Assembly: GCA_951812505.1 (NCBI GenBank)
Contig: CATOSI010000003.1
Span: 992,001 to 1,056,000 of the forward strand
Direction: 5' to 3'
Source of the DNA: an uncultured Dehalococcoidia bacterium
GTDB lineage: Bacteria; Chloroflexota; Dehalococcoidia; Lucifugimonadales; UBA1123
Length of the DNA stretch: 64,000 nucleotides
Position 1 is the first letter of the stretch; each line of letters begins with the position of its first letter. A program made the position numbers and the translations under genes. Of this stretch, positions 9,381 to 18,134 are shown in pieces. The notes under the pieces are model-generated. The model saw only the letters and a list, made by a program, of their open reading frames with translations. It was not told the DNA's origin and did not search any database.

Positions 9381-10439
9381 ATGAGTTTCGGCGCACCATA
9401 TCTGCTTCTTGTCCTGCTCGCGCTTCCCGCGAGCGCGGGATTGGTCTGGTGGGCTTCCAGGCGCAGGGCGGCTGCGATCAGCAGAATCGGCGATCCAGTC
9501 CTGATAGCTCTGCTGAGCGCGGCCGCGAACGGGCCAATGCGCCGGGCCCGTACTGGGCTCTGGTTTGTGGGTGTCGGATTGCTTGTCATAGCGCTGGCGC
9601 GGCCGCAGTGGGGCAGCGACATCGAGATAGTGGAGATGCGCGGGCTGCAGATCATGGTCGTTCTGGACGTATCGCGCAGTATGCTGGCGGGCGACGTCGA
9701 GCCGACACGGCTGGATAGAGCAAAGCTCGAGGCCGCGGATCTCCTCTCGCGCCTGGACGGCGACGCGGTCGGAATCGTTTTGTTCTCCGGCGCAAGCTTC
9801 ATACAGCTGCCGCTGACGACCGACTACGCGACAGCCCGCACGTACCTTGGCAATGCGAGTCCCCGTATGATCACCCGGCAGGGTACTGTGATCGGAGAAG
9901 CTGTCGAAACAGCGATGATCGGGTTCAGCGACAAGCGCGAGAGCCAGAAGGTTATCATCATCATGAGCGACGGGGAGTCCCACGCTGAGGAGAACGTTCG
10001 CGACCCTGTGGAGGCCGCCCTGCAGGCCGCGCGCGAAGGAGCGGTAATCTACGCCGTCGGGTTCGGCTCGACGGACGGAGCGCCTGTTCCCATGTTCGAT
10101 GAGCAGGGTAACATCATTGGACACCATCAGGACCAGGATGGCAACCAGGTCGTATCCAGACTTGACGACTCCTTGCTCCAGCAGATCGCCGAGGCGGGAG
10201 AAGGACGTTACTACTGGGCTGGGGAGGGTGGAGGCATCGCGGCTGTCGCGGAAGAGATCGAGACGTTCCAGGATGAGAGGTTCAGGAGCGAGTTCAGACA
10301 GAGAGAGGTCGAACGCTTCCAGCTGTTCCTTCTACTTGGGGCTCTCTCGCTAGTTCTGGCCGAGTTGCTGACTGACCGCCTGTATCATTCCCTGAGAAGA
10401 GGCTGGGTGCGCACGTCCGGGGAGACGGCCGATGCCTGA
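9381..10439 (+). CDS. BatB-like VWA-domain membrane protein
   Basis: Paralogue of the preceding BatA-like gene, 352 residues from the ATG at 9381. I chose this start because the peptide then begins MSFGAPYLLLVLLALPASAG, matching the N-terminal helix of the family; an earlier in-frame start would overlap the upstream gene. The VWA domain has MIDAS motif VLDVSRSMLAGD and IIIMSDGESHAEENV. An insertion (EQGNIIGHHQDQDGNQV) sits near 250, a region that BatB proteins also vary. A C-terminal helix (LFLLLGALSLVLAELL) is present. The end overlaps the TPR gene by eight bases. Confidence 0.88.
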   Translation: MSFGAPYLLLVLLALPASAGLVWWASRRRAAAISRIGDPVLIALLSAAANGPMRRARTGLWFVGVGLLVIALARPQWGSDIEIVEMRGLQIMVVLDVSRSMLAGDVEPTRLDRAKLEAADLLSRLDGDAVGIVLFSGASFIQLPLTTDYATARTYLGNASPRMITRQGTVIGEAVETAMIGFSDKRESQKVIIIMSDGESHAEENVRDPVEAALQAAREGAVIYAVGFGSTDGAPVPMFDEQGNIIGHHQDQDGNQVVSRLDDSLLQQIAEAGEGRYYWAGEGGGIAAVAEEIETFQDERFRSEFRQREVERFQLFLLLGALSLVLAELLTDRLYHSLRRGWVRTSGETADA

Positions 10440-11205
10440 CCTGCGGATACTTCTTGCGGTCGTAGCTGTCCTGACGCTTCTCCTCGCGGCGTGCGGGCCC
10501 ACGCCTGCCGATGTGAACAACTCCGGGCGAGAGCCGTTCCTACAGGGTGACTACCAGGCGGCGCTGAAACAGTATGAAAACGCATCTGAGCGCGCCCCGG
10601 ATGCGTCCGAACCGGATTACAACTCGGGAAATGCTCTCTACCGGATGGGAGAGTACGTTGAATCGCTCCAGAGGTACGACGAATCGCTCCTGCAAGCGCG
10701 GGATGAACTGAGAGCGAACGGCTTCTTCAACAGGGGTAACGCGTCTTTTCAGCAGCGTCTGTATCCCGAGGCGATAGAGGCATACAAGGAAGTTCTGCGC
10801 ATGAACCCCGGTGACGCCGACGCCAAGCACAACCTCGAGCTTGCGCTGCTGCAGATGCCGCCAGAGTCCGACTCCAATGCACAGGAGCAGGACGACCGGC
10901 AACAGGACCAGTCCCAGGAGCAGGCGAGTCAACAGCCGCCCCCCCAACGACCACAGAGCGTGGAGCCCCAGAGCATAGATCAGGAGCGTGGGGAGCAGGA
11001 GGCTGACAGCCCTCAGGACCAACAGCCGCAGGACGACCGACAGCAGGAGCAGGAAAGTCGGCAGGAGTCTTCGTCCTCGCAGACGATGTCCGGCTCCCAA
11101 GCACAGCATATCCTTGAATCGGCAGGAGAGGAGGCTCAGACTCTTCAGGAACGAAGAGGACAGGTGCTCGTCTCTCCGAACCCTCCGAGCGAGTTCGACT
11201 GGTGA
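10432..11205 (+). CDS. BatC-like TPR lipoprotein
   Basis: A 257-residue lipoprotein. The signal sequence ends in the lipobox LLAAC near residue 22. Tetratricopeptide repeats fill about 35-140 (YNSGNALYRMGEYVESLQRY and AIEAYKEVLRMNPGDADAKH). The second half is a Gln/Asp/Ser-rich disordered tail, as in many BatC proteins. TPRs mediate protein binding, so it is probably a partner of the VWA proteins. It overlaps the neighbours on both sides (ATG within the BatB gene; GTGA with the BatD gene), indicating translational coupling. Confidence 0.82.
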   Translation: MPDLRILLAVVAVLTLLLAACGPTPADVNNSGREPFLQGDYQAALKQYENASERAPDASEPDYNSGNALYRMGEYVESLQRYDESLLQARDELRANGFFNRGNASFQQRLYPEAIEAYKEVLRMNPGDADAKHNLELALLQMPPESDSNAQEQDDRQQDQSQEQASQQPPPQRPQSVEPQSIDQERGEQEADSPQDQQPQDDRQQEQESRQESSSSQTMSGSQAQHILESAGEEAQTLQERRGQVLVSPNPPSEFDW

Positions 11206-12584
11206 GTATCTTCCCTGGCATACGGTGGACTCTTGGCGTTCTCGCGCTCACTTCCCTCGCGTTGGTCGTGTCCGCGTCCGATGCCGTCGCCCAGGAACAG
11301 GCGCCCGGAGAGGCCCTGTTCGTCATGGCCTCTGTGGACAACGACCGACCATACTTCGGCCAGCAGGTGGCCTATATTTTCAGAATATTCAGGCGCTCCG
11401 ACCTGCCGCTTCCATCCGGACAGGTGCGATATGAACCTCCCGGCTTTGCAGGGTTCTGGAACAGCGAGGTGTCGGAGCGGAGGGAATACGTCGAAACAGT
11501 TGGCGGGAAAGAGTACACGGTTGTCGAACTGAGGGCTCTACTGTTCCCAAATTCTGCGGGGACCGTGGAAATCGGTCCCGCCGGACTAACAAGCCCCCTG
11601 GGCACGCTGAACAGTGAGCCGGTGGTCCTGGACGTGCGACAGTTGCCTGAAGGTGCGCCTCCCGGATTCACCGGCGCGGTGGGCAGGTTCGAGATCGCCA
11701 TCGAGTTGAAGACAGGGGAGATCGAGATCAACGAACCATTGCAGGCCATGGTGATCGTTTCAGGAGAGGGAAACTTCGACGCCCTGCCTGACCCCGTTTG
11801 GCCCGAGTTCGACAATTGGCGACTCATCGAGGCGCTGTCGGACGCCGACAGTCAGGTTGTCGAAGGACGACTCACGGGTGTCCGAGTATATGACGTTGCG
11901 CTGGCGCCTGAAAAAGATGGGCGACTCACCATTCCCTCTATTGTTTACCAGTACTTCGCCCCGGGACTTGACAGATACGCCAGCGCCGCGACAGACCCCA
12001 TTATCGTCTCTGTGGTTGACACAGGAGGGCCATCCACCGCCCCGGCTGATGCAGATATCGGAGAGGAGGACCGATCCGGGCAAGAGCCGAGGCCCATCAT
12101 GACATCTCCATCTTCCATGAGTCGGGCTGGCGGAGAACTGACCGACCTCCCCGTGTACTGGGCCGCGTGGCTCATGCCCGCGCTCTTCATTGTTGGGGCG
12201 GTCTTGTGGAGACGCAGACAGAATGCGCTGGAAACCGCCCGGACCGAGTCCCGCCAGCGCAATGCCCTCGCGAATGCCAGGAACACCCTGTCGCGCGCCG
12301 CGGACGGCGGAGACGTCCCGACAGCCGTCGCGGCGGATGCCCTGCTTTCCTACCTGTCGGACCGCCTCGGTGAAAACATGACCGGCCTTACGAGCGATGG
12401 GGTCGGGCTCAGGATGCAATCCGCGAGTGTGCCACACAACCTGGCGGACCGGGCCGTGAATCTAATTTCCAGGGGGGAGGAGGCTAGGTTCGCGCCCGGG
12501 GAAGAATACGGCGTTGGTACGTCATCCAACGTCGAGCGCACAATCCAGATCCTGAACGACCTCGATGAGGCTATTGAGGTATGA
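11202..12584 (+). CDS. BatD-like membrane protein
   Basis: A 460-residue BatD/oxygen-tolerance family protein. The signal peptide ends around AVAQ (residue 30). An extracytoplasmic beta-sandwich domain with VDNDRPYFGQQVAYIFRIF and TVVELRALLFPNSAGTVEIG matches the family's opening domain. A membrane helix lies near 318-336 (YWAAWLMPALFIVGAVLW) with an Arg-rich cytoplasmic start, then a helical cytoplasmic tail. Start codon is GTG in a GTGA overlap; the 3' end overlaps batE by ATGA. Longer than the first BatD-like protein of the operon. Confidence 0.85.
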   Translation: MSIFPGIRWTLGVLALTSLALVVSASDAVAQEQAPGEALFVMASVDNDRPYFGQQVAYIFRIFRRSDLPLPSGQVRYEPPGFAGFWNSEVSERREYVETVGGKEYTVVELRALLFPNSAGTVEIGPAGLTSPLGTLNSEPVVLDVRQLPEGAPPGFTGAVGRFEIAIELKTGEIEINEPLQAMVIVSGEGNFDALPDPVWPEFDNWRLIEALSDADSQVVEGRLTGVRVYDVALAPEKDGRLTIPSIVYQYFAPGLDRYASAATDPIIVSVVDTGGPSTAPADADIGEEDRSGQEPRPIMTSPSSMSRAGGELTDLPVYWAAWLMPALFIVGAVLWRRRQNALETARTESRQRNALANARNTLSRAADGGDVPTAVAADALLSYLSDRLGENMTGLTSDGVGLRMQSASVPHNLADRAVNLISRGEEARFAPGEEYGVGTSSNVERTIQILNDLDEAIEV

Positions 12585-13381
12585 GCAATTCTCTGAGAAC
12601 CCTGGCTGCGTCTTTGGCAGCGCTCTGCCTGATTTCATGGCTCACGACCGGCGTCTCCGCACAGGAGCCCCCGGCTGCCGAAGTGATGACGTATGCAAAC
12701 GGCAGATTCGAGCGTGGAGAGTTGGCGGAGGCGGTCCAACTGTACGAGAGCCTTGCGGCAAGAGGATATGGCGGTACCGAGCTGTACTACAATCTCGGCA
12801 ACGCCTATCTTGAAAGTGGCGACTTCGGACGGGCCATCGCGAACTACCTGCGTGCCGAGGAAATCTCCCCTCGCAATCAGGACGTAAAAGCCAATCTGGA
12901 TCTGGCCCGATCCATGACGCTGGACCGGATCGAGACCGAAAGAGACTCGCTGGTCGAGAGCGTGTCCTACCTCGGGCGCCGGTGGATCACGCCCGGAGAG
13001 TTGGGGGCGATTTCCCTCCTGCTGTGGACATTCGGAGCCCTGGCAATGGGGCTTCTGATCGCTTGGAGAAACGTCTCATTCAGAGTCCCGCTCCGAGCCG
13101 TCGGAAGCACCACCCTGGCTTGTGCGTTCCTCTCACTGGCCCTACTGCTATGCATGATTTATGCAAATCCGTATGACAGCACAGGCGTCGTCACAGCAGA
13201 GAGGGTGGAGGCATACGGCGGTCCTGGATTCCAGTACGATGAGAAGTTCACCCTACACAGCGGCGCCCAAGTTCGCCTGTTAGACACGCGACAGGGCTGG
13301 ATGCAGGTAGCGCTGCCCGGCGGTGAGATCAGGGGCTGGACGCCGGCCCACGCCGTGGAGTCCGTGGGGCGTGGGGATTGA
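12581..13381 (+). CDS. BatE-like TPR and SH3-type membrane protein
   Basis: The last gene of the Bat operon, 266 residues. A signal peptide is followed by TPR repeats (YYNLGNAYLESGDFGRAIAN; EEISPRNQDVKANLDLARS), two membrane helices (about 140-160 and 168-188), and a C-terminal bacterial SH3-like domain (VEAYGGPGFQYDEKFTLHSG, ending with WTPAH). This matches BatE. Coupled to the preceding gene by an ATGA overlap. The operon ends here, facing the convergent ankyrin gene 29 bp downstream. Confidence 0.85.
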   Translation: MSNSLRTLAASLAALCLISWLTTGVSAQEPPAAEVMTYANGRFERGELAEAVQLYESLAARGYGGTELYYNLGNAYLESGDFGRAIANYLRAEEISPRNQDVKANLDLARSMTLDRIETERDSLVESVSYLGRRWITPGELGAISLLLWTFGALAMGLLIAWRNVSFRVPLRAVGSTTLACAFLSLALLLCMIYANPYDSTGVVTAERVEAYGGPGFQYDEKFTLHSGAQVRLLDTRQGWMQVALPGGEIRGWTPAHAVESVGRGD

Positions 13382-13409
13382 CTATGGTCTCCGTAGCAGG
13401 AAATTTAAT

Positions 13410-14408
13410 CTACTCGGTAGCGCCCGCATCGACGAGAATCTGAACCAGTTCCACCCGACCGTAATATACCGCTATGCCAAGCGGCGTTTCGTGCCTGTAC
13501 CCTTGGCATTCTGCGTTAACGTCTGCGTCTCCGTCAATTAGTATCTGAGCTATTTCCTCCCTACCGTAATAGACTGCGCTGCAGAGTATGTTGATTGGGT
13601 CAGCATTAGCATTAGCGCCTGCATTGATGAGGATCTGAACCAATTCCTCCTGACCATAGAATACTGCTATGCCAAGCGGCGTCCTGCCATCGTACTCTCC
13701 GCATGTTGAGTCAAAGTCAGCGCCTCCGTCAATTAGTATCTGAGCTATTTCCTCGTTAGCGTAATAAACTGCACTGCATAGTCTTTGGTGCAGAGCGTTG
13801 CCAGAATCAGGGGAGTCAGTAAGTCCCGCGCTGTTCGTGGTTGTAGCCGTTGAGTCGGGTGTCTCCGTGGGCTGGGCCGTCGCTTCCTGAACGGGTGTAA
13901 CTGTGGGTTCTGATGTCTGCTTAGGAGCCGGCTGAGGCGTGGCGGTCGGATCAGGTGTCTGGGTGGGTGTAGGCTGGGGCGTGGCGGTCGGTTCCGGCGT
14001 CTGTGTAGGTGTAGGCTCGGGCGTGGCAGTCGGATCCGGTGTTTGGGTAGGAGTCGGCTGGGGCGTGGCAGTCGGTTCCGGCGTCTGTGTAGGTGTAGGC
14101 TCGGGCGTGGCAGTCGGATCCGGTGTTTGGGTAGGAGTCGGCTGGGGCGTGGCAGTCGGTTCCGGTGTCTGTGTAGGTGTAGGCTCGGGCGTGGCAGTCG
14201 GTTCCGGTGTCTGTGTAGGTATGTTCGCGAGGTCGATCACGATTCCGAACTGGTCCCCAACTATGGGAGGCTCGGTCGTTGGCAATATGGAGAACATGCC
14301 GGCGGGAGCAGTAGGGGTTTCTGCGACACCAACGGGAGTGTCGCCACAGGCGGAGGCCATCAGCAGAACAAACGCTCCGAATGCAAATCTCAAGAAGTGC
14401 CCGGACAT
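13410..14408 (-). CDS. Ankyrin-repeat lipoprotein with Pro/Thr repeat stalk
   Basis: From Met10 of the longest frame (14408), where the peptide starts MSGHFLRFAFGAFVLLMASA and a probable lipid-attachment Cys follows. A Pro/Thr-rich stalk of about 14-residue units (TQTPEPTATPEPTP pattern) covers about 65-165, encoded by a 42-bp minisatellite. The C-terminal half has about four ankyrin repeats with conserved Tyr (HQRLCSAVYYANEEIAQILI; TPLGIAVFYGQEELVQILI). The layout suggests a cell-surface binding protein on a flexible stalk. It resembles the ankyrin protein at 3987-5423 in plan but not in close sequence. Confidence 0.72.
   Translation of the reverse strand: MSGHFLRFAFGAFVLLMASACGDTPVGVAETPTAPAGMFSILPTTEPPIVGDQFGIVIDLANIPTQTPEPTATPEPTPTQTPEPTATPQPTPTQTPDPTATPEPTPTQTPEPTATPQPTPTQTPDPTATPEPTPTQTPEPTATPQPTPTQTPDPTATPQPAPKQTSEPTVTPVQEATAQPTETPDSTATTTNSAGLTDSPDSGNALHQRLCSAVYYANEEIAQILIDGGADFDSTCGEYDGRTPLGIAVFYGQEELVQILINAGANANADPINILCSAVYYGREEIAQILIDGDADVNAECQGYRHETPLGIAVYYGRVELVQILVDAGATE
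13930..14222. repeat. 42-bp tandem repeat (minisatellite) inside the ankyrin lipoprotein gene
   Basis: About seven copies of a 42-bp unit beginning GGTGTCTGTGTAGGTGTAGG on the + strand, alternating between two sub-variants (GGATCC- and GGTTCC-containing). The unit length is a multiple of three, so copy-number change would alter stalk length without breaking the frame. The near-identity of units suggests recent slippage or ongoing homogenisation. Confidence 0.85.
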
Positions 14409-14768
14409 GCGATGCCCAACTTCAACGTTTCCCAACGATTCTTTTCCCCTGAGCTATAGTCCCGCTGCGACCTTACACCCGTCCATCAATAAGTGTCTAT
14501 TACGAACTACCGTTACCCATATTCCTGGGATTCTACTCTTGGAAAGTCTTCTAAACTTCGTTGAGCTTCATCTGTCGTCCCTCTAATCTGACATAAGGGA
14601 CATGGGGCGGTCTTTCATCTCGATTTGCGCAACGGCTCTGGTGCAAATCACACAGCGAGTCGAAAACGCGCGGGCAAGTGAAGCATGCGTGGGTGGATGA
14701 CGCTCGAACCCAACCGCAGGACTTGATGGCAGGCGACTACACCAGTACATGCCTCAATTCCCAGGACC
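14409..14768. other. Intergenic stretch without a supported gene
   Basis: About 360 bp between the start of the ankyrin lipoprotein gene and the end of vapC. It should contain the promoter of the leftward ankyrin gene, but I could not pick a convincing -35/-10 pair. No open frame has family features. Confidence 0.35.
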
Positions 14769-15158
14769 TCAGATTTCATACACTGTCAGTTCGGTGTGTC
14801 GAGCAAGCGTGTCGAAGTCTGAGTCGCTGTGAACAATTGGCACATCCGCGCGTATGGCGGCAACGGCGATCAGGCAGTCAATCAACTTTCGAACTGTCTC
14901 TCCCTGCCTTCTGCAACGGCGATACAGAGCGGCGGCATCGTCGTAGTCCGCCGTCTCCGTCCTGATGACCGTTGCCCGCGCTAACAGCCTTCGAAGGCTT
15001 CCCAGATGAGTCTCGTCTCGCGCGCCGGCGAGCACCTCCATTCGTATGGCGTCGCAAACGGCGATGTCCCCCACAAGCAGTTCGTCCACGAGTTCGCAGA
15101 CCGGAGAACCGGTGTTACGCAGAAACTCCACCCAGGCCGAAGTATCTATCAGTATCAC
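14769..15158 (-). CDS. vapC: VapC-type PIN-domain ribonuclease toxin
   Basis: A 129-residue PIN-domain protein of normal VapC length. Acidic catalytic residues are seen in order: Asp in MILIDTSAWVEFLR, Glu in IRMEVLAG, Asp in LIDCLIAVAA and Asp in PIVHSDSDFDTLA. VapC toxins cleave RNA and are held inactive by VapB. The start overlaps the stop of the upstream antitoxin gene by four bases (ATGA), the usual vapBC coupling. All active-site acids are present, so it is probably functional. Confidence 0.9.
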   Translation of the reverse strand: MILIDTSAWVEFLRNTGSPVCELVDELLVGDIAVCDAIRMEVLAGARDETHLGSLRRLLARATVIRTETADYDDAAALYRRCRRQGETVRKLIDCLIAVAAIRADVPIVHSDSDFDTLARHTELTVYEI

Positions 15159-15358
15159 GGCAGACGACTGGAGCGCATCGTGTCGAGGTTGCCCTCCCAG
15201 CCAATACCTCGAAGCTCACGAGCTTCATTGACGGAAAGGGGTTCGACTGCCAGTGTTCGCAGTGCGAAGTTTATGGCCTGCCGCTTGGTGGTAAAGCCAT
15301 AGCGCCGCATCACCTCGACGCAGGCCTCATCATCGATGTCAACATTTGTGCGTACCAT
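15155..15358 (-). CDS. vapB: VapB-type antitoxin
   Basis: A 67-residue antitoxin of the VapB2/DUF2191 type. The peptide MVRTNVDIDDEACVEVMRRY followed by GFTTKRQAINFALRTLA is typical of the ribbon-helix-helix-like N-terminal part. I chose the ATG at 15358 because the family starts there; an upstream in-frame Met at 15433 adds 25 unrelated residues. It should bind VapC through its C-terminal tail and repress its own promoter, which lies just upstream (15359 onwards). Confidence 0.85.
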   Translation of the reverse strand: MVRTNVDIDDEACVEVMRRYGFTTKRQAINFALRTLAVEPLSVNEARELRGIGWEGNLDTMRSSRLP

Positions 15359-15649
15359 ACACCTATTATACACCAGACTGCCAGAGACACAAGGGAGGGC
15401 AGAGCGTTCCGTGAGAACCTCATGGAACTTCACCGTTCGGAGCTAAATGGGTGGAACGCTCAGGATGTCCTGCCTGTCCTGAACGTCGTTGCACTGCACT
15501 CGCCGCACCCGTCCCTGGGTTCCGGGCGGCCGTTCTTCATTCTCTGCCAGAAGCACTTCCTGAGTATCACGGTTCATTCTAAACTGCATATGACTGATCA
15601 GGAGTTGAAGAACCTCCCAGGTTTTGGGGATGTGGGAAAACAGAACCGA
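15359..15649. other. Intergenic stretch upstream of vapB
   Basis: Expected to hold the vapBC promoter and operator. No other gene is supported. It marks the left edge of a block of phage- and plasmid-type genes. Confidence 0.35.
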
Positions 15650-16013
15650 TCAGAACCTGATCCTCTCTATCTCATCCAGCGTGATCTGGTCCCCGGTGCG
15701 ATCGTACAGCCTCGTGGTCTGAGAGGACTCGTGTGCGGCGATTGCGCGCGTCCTCAAGCGCCCCGCCGTTGGAGAGGTAGTTGGTGATGCCCGTGGCGCG
15801 GAAGCTGTGGCAGTTGACCGTGGGCGGCAGTCCCGCGGCCCTGGCGCGGCGCCTCACCATCTGGAACACGATCTGCCTGTTCATGCAGGTCCCCTTCAAA
15901 CGCGAACTGGTGATGTCCAGCGCCTGGAACAGCGGCGCCTTCGGCGTGTGCCAGAGGCCGGTGGGGTCCAGGTACTCCCCAAGGCATTTGACGAGACTCG
16001 CGCTTGCCAGCAT
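15650..16013 (-). pseudogene. Frameshifted C-terminal fragment of a tyrosine recombinase/integrase
   Basis: The frame from 16013 encodes VRRRARAAGLPPTVNCHSFRATGITNYLSNGG, with the HxxR part of the catalytic domain (CHSFRATG). Near 15748 the frame changes. Reading one base over gives IAAHESSQTTRLYDRTGDQITL then DEIERIRF and a stop at 15650. This second part holds the expected His (AAHES) and the nucleophilic Tyr (LYDRT). So it is the C-terminal third of an integrase, with one extra base (or two missing) and no N-terminal and core-binding domains. It is a different lineage from the recombinase at 18135. Confidence 0.8.
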
Positions 16014-16279
16014 GTACAGCCACGTTTTGTCCTAACAGATTCCTCGAAGCGAGCCAAGAATGAGTCTCGATATACTTGAATCCCCTCCCCAGGCCATGAG
16101 CTGCGCTCTGGGCGGATGTAGTGTCAACACCCTCAGCATCCTACCTCCCTTCGGCAGCCTGCAAACAGGTTGACGTTATTGCAGGGCCGAAGACCCGCAA
16201 TATGGCTGACACATAAATCTCCCATTACAAAGCGGACCTCATATAGTTCCACATAAGAGGGGAACCAGCATCCAACGAC
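16014..16279. other. Intergenic stretch with one small hairpin
   Basis: No gene is supported. A small stem (ATTGC-GGG pairing with CCC-GCAAT, one bulged A) spans 16178-16201 and could act as a weak terminator for the leftward DUF4326 gene. It lacks a clear U-tract. Confidence 0.3.
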
Positions 16280-16603
16280 TCACGAGTACGCCACCTCCAA
16301 TATCACGTCTCCGTGACAACCCTGGTCCCGGCGGCAGTAGCACGACACTCCATATCCAGCTTCACCTATCTCGCGACGGATGTCCTCCACTGTGATCGGG
16401 AGCTTCTCTTCCAGCAGCAGAGTCCGGAATCCCCGAACAGCATCCTCTCGGGATGTTTCCCCGTCGACCCGAATCGGATTGGACCAGCGGCTCGGTCGCG
16501 CTATCCAGACGTATCCTTCCGGCAGAAACCAGCCCGCTCGCCTGCGTATCTGGATTCGGGCTGGGTTCACGCGCGAACCAGCTCTTGAGCTATTCTGTCC
16601 CAT
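16280..16603 (-). CDS. DUF4326 phage-type protein
   Basis: DUF4326 proteins are small proteins common on phages and plasmids; biochemical role unknown. Signature segments are WIARPSRWSNPIRVDG and the terminal CYCRRDQGCHGDVILEVA with paired Cys/His, which may bind metal. I take Met25 (16603, MGQNSSRAG) as the start, since the family-like region begins soon after; the longest frame reaches 16675. It sits between an integrase relic and a ParA gene, which supports a mobile-element origin. Confidence 0.75.
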   Translation of the reverse strand: MGQNSSRAGSRVNPARIQIRRRAGWFLPEGYVWIARPSRWSNPIRVDGETSREDAVRGFRTLLLEEKLPITVEDIRREIGEAGYGVSCYCRRDQGCHGDVILEVAYS

Positions 16604-16792
16604 TTGACAAAGTTGCCACCGACCCTGGAGATACCAGATCCTGAGAATGCCACGATTGTTTGTCGCAAACCCCATGAATCACTCCGTCTGAGCCTTCTAT
16701 TATATATGTCCGATAATTCCGTTTTTCAGACATATAGTGCGTGTGTTCTCAAGATGTTCTTAGACGAGTAAAGAGGTGCCGAAGCCTACCCC

Positions 16793-17098
16793 TCACTCCT
16801 CGTCCCCCAGAGGGCCCAGCGCATTCAGGTCCCGGCGAAGCTCGGCCACGTCCTGGTGGACGTAGTCCTTTATCCGCTCCCAGATGTAGTCGTGCAGGTA
16901 CTCCCTTCGGTACTCCGCCGCCAGCTTGATCAGGTCTCTCTGCCGTTCGGTGAACCTGACGCCCATGTAGCGCCTGGGTTCGGCAGGTCCTTTAGTAGCG
17001 GAACCGCTGCCCCTGCTCGTGCGGGTCTGTTTCGTATCTTCAGGCCGCTCCTCCCGTGAAGCCTGCGGCCTTCGCGGGCCCATCGGCATCGTGGTCAT
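16793..17098 (-). CDS. Small ParA-partner protein
   Basis: A 101-residue protein. A basic, disordered N-terminus is followed by a conserved-looking helical part (YMGVRFTERQRDLIKLAAEY and HDYIWERIKDYVHQDVAEL). No family is recognised with certainty. Its ATG overlaps the parA stop codon by four bases (ATGA), so it is almost certainly made together with ParA. By position it is the candidate centromere-binding or adaptor protein (ParB/ParG role). The FTERQRDLIKLAAEYRRE stretch could be a ribbon-helix-helix-like DNA-binding region, but that is only inferred. Confidence 0.6.
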   Translation of the reverse strand: MTTMPMGPRRPQASREERPEDTKQTRTSRGSGSATKGPAEPRRYMGVRFTERQRDLIKLAAEYRREYLHDYIWERIKDYVHQDVAELRRDLNALGPLGDEE

Positions 17099-17802
17099 CG
17101 GCTGCCTCCTGACGCATGCGCCATCTCGCGATCGGGCTGGGAGGCCCCTGCCGGGTGCTCCTCGCCGTACAGTTCCTTGTATAAGGAGAGCATCTCCTCC
17201 ACCCCGCGCTCGTCGCGCGGGAGGTACTCCAACACCGTCTGTCCGAGCATGTGTGAGCGCTGGTAGACAACCCGCTCCCCGACAACGGTATCCGCGATGA
17301 CCAGGTTCTCGCTGCCCACCCGAAGCGATTCCACCGCGAGTCCCAGCGCCTGGTGTCTGGGGTTGGCCGACGCCTGGTTGATCAATGCGAGCGCCCTCAG
17401 GTTCGGATTGGTATCCCTCGCCTCTGCGACACGGGTGTCCATCAGCTGCATCGTGTACATGTCCACGCCGGTCGGTCTTACTGGCACCACCGCGCAGTCC
17501 GCGTGCAGCAGCGCGGTGTCCAGGTTGGGCCCGTCGCCGGCGCCCACGTCAACCACGATGTCGTCGTAGAGTACCCTGGGCACGCTGATGAAGCGCCTGA
17601 ACGCCTCACCCTGGATGTCCTGCGTTTCGATCTGAGCCAGGCTGCGTTCCGACCGGAACTGCGTCCAAAAGGTGGCGCTTCCCTGCCGGTCGGCGTCGAT
17701 GAGCAGGACTCGGGACCCAACCGACGCCCTCATCCCCGCCACGTTGGTCGCGATCATCGTCTTGCCAACTCCACCTTTCTCTGCCACTACCGCCACTATC
17801 AT
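17095..17802 (-). CDS. parA: ParA-family partition ATPase
   Basis: A Walker-type cytoskeletal ATPase of 235 residues. The deviant Walker A motif is EKGGVGKTMIATNVA at the N-terminus, motif A' is LLIDADRQGSATFW, and Walker B is YDDIVVDVGAGDG. There is no N-terminal DNA-binding domain, so it is of the short (type Ib-like) kind seen on plasmids and integrative elements. It is the first gene of a two-gene leftward operon. The AT-rich region with repeated CTAATC motifs upstream (17850-18040) is a natural candidate for its operator or partition site. Confidence 0.88.
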   Translation of the reverse strand: MIVAVVAEKGGVGKTMIATNVAGMRASVGSRVLLIDADRQGSATFWTQFRSERSLAQIETQDIQGEAFRRFISVPRVLYDDIVVDVGAGDGPNLDTALLHADCAVVPVRPTGVDMYTMQLMDTRVAEARDTNPNLRALALINQASANPRHQALGLAVESLRVGSENLVIADTVVGERVVYQRSHMLGQTVLEYLPRDERGVEEMLSLYKELYGEEHPAGASQPDREMAHASGGSR

Positions 17803-17858
17803 GTCGCCTCCTTTCCAAGCCAGACTTGAAGATATATAATCAGTAAGTGATCTATCAT

Positions 17859-18040
17859 CTAATCATCCATTGCGAAATAATCTCGTCATATGAGCTCTTC
17901 CCAGAGTAGCACGAGTGAGGACGGCTGCCAGCCCCCTTGAGGAAACTGTTTCGTCGAATTTGCCAATAATGGTCTAATCATGAAGTTTATAATAGATTAG
18001 CCATGCATTGATAAATCAACTAATCACTTTTCAGTTGATT
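17859..18040. promoter_or_regulatory. AT-rich region with repeated CTAATC motifs between parA and recombinase
   Basis: A clearly AT-rich divergent intergenic region. The motif CTAATCAT occurs at 17859-17866 and 17974-17981, CTAATCA at 18020-18026, and the inverse GATTAG at 17995-18000. Position between parA (leftward) and a recombinase gene (rightward) suggests an operator, parS-like site or replication origin with iteron-like repeats. Which of these is not decidable from sequence alone. Confidence 0.45.
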
Positions 18041-18134
18041 CAAAGAAGAACGCAGAAGAGATTGAACCCGAGGAACGGTTTGTAAAGAATATAGGTTCAG
18101 TCTGGATCGTTCGTGCAGATATGCGAGAGACGAC

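Noticed and set aside
13939-14586. Val/Gly-rich + strand frame across the minisatellite
   Set aside because: It is the antisense translation of a Pro/Thr repeat; low complexity, no start context.
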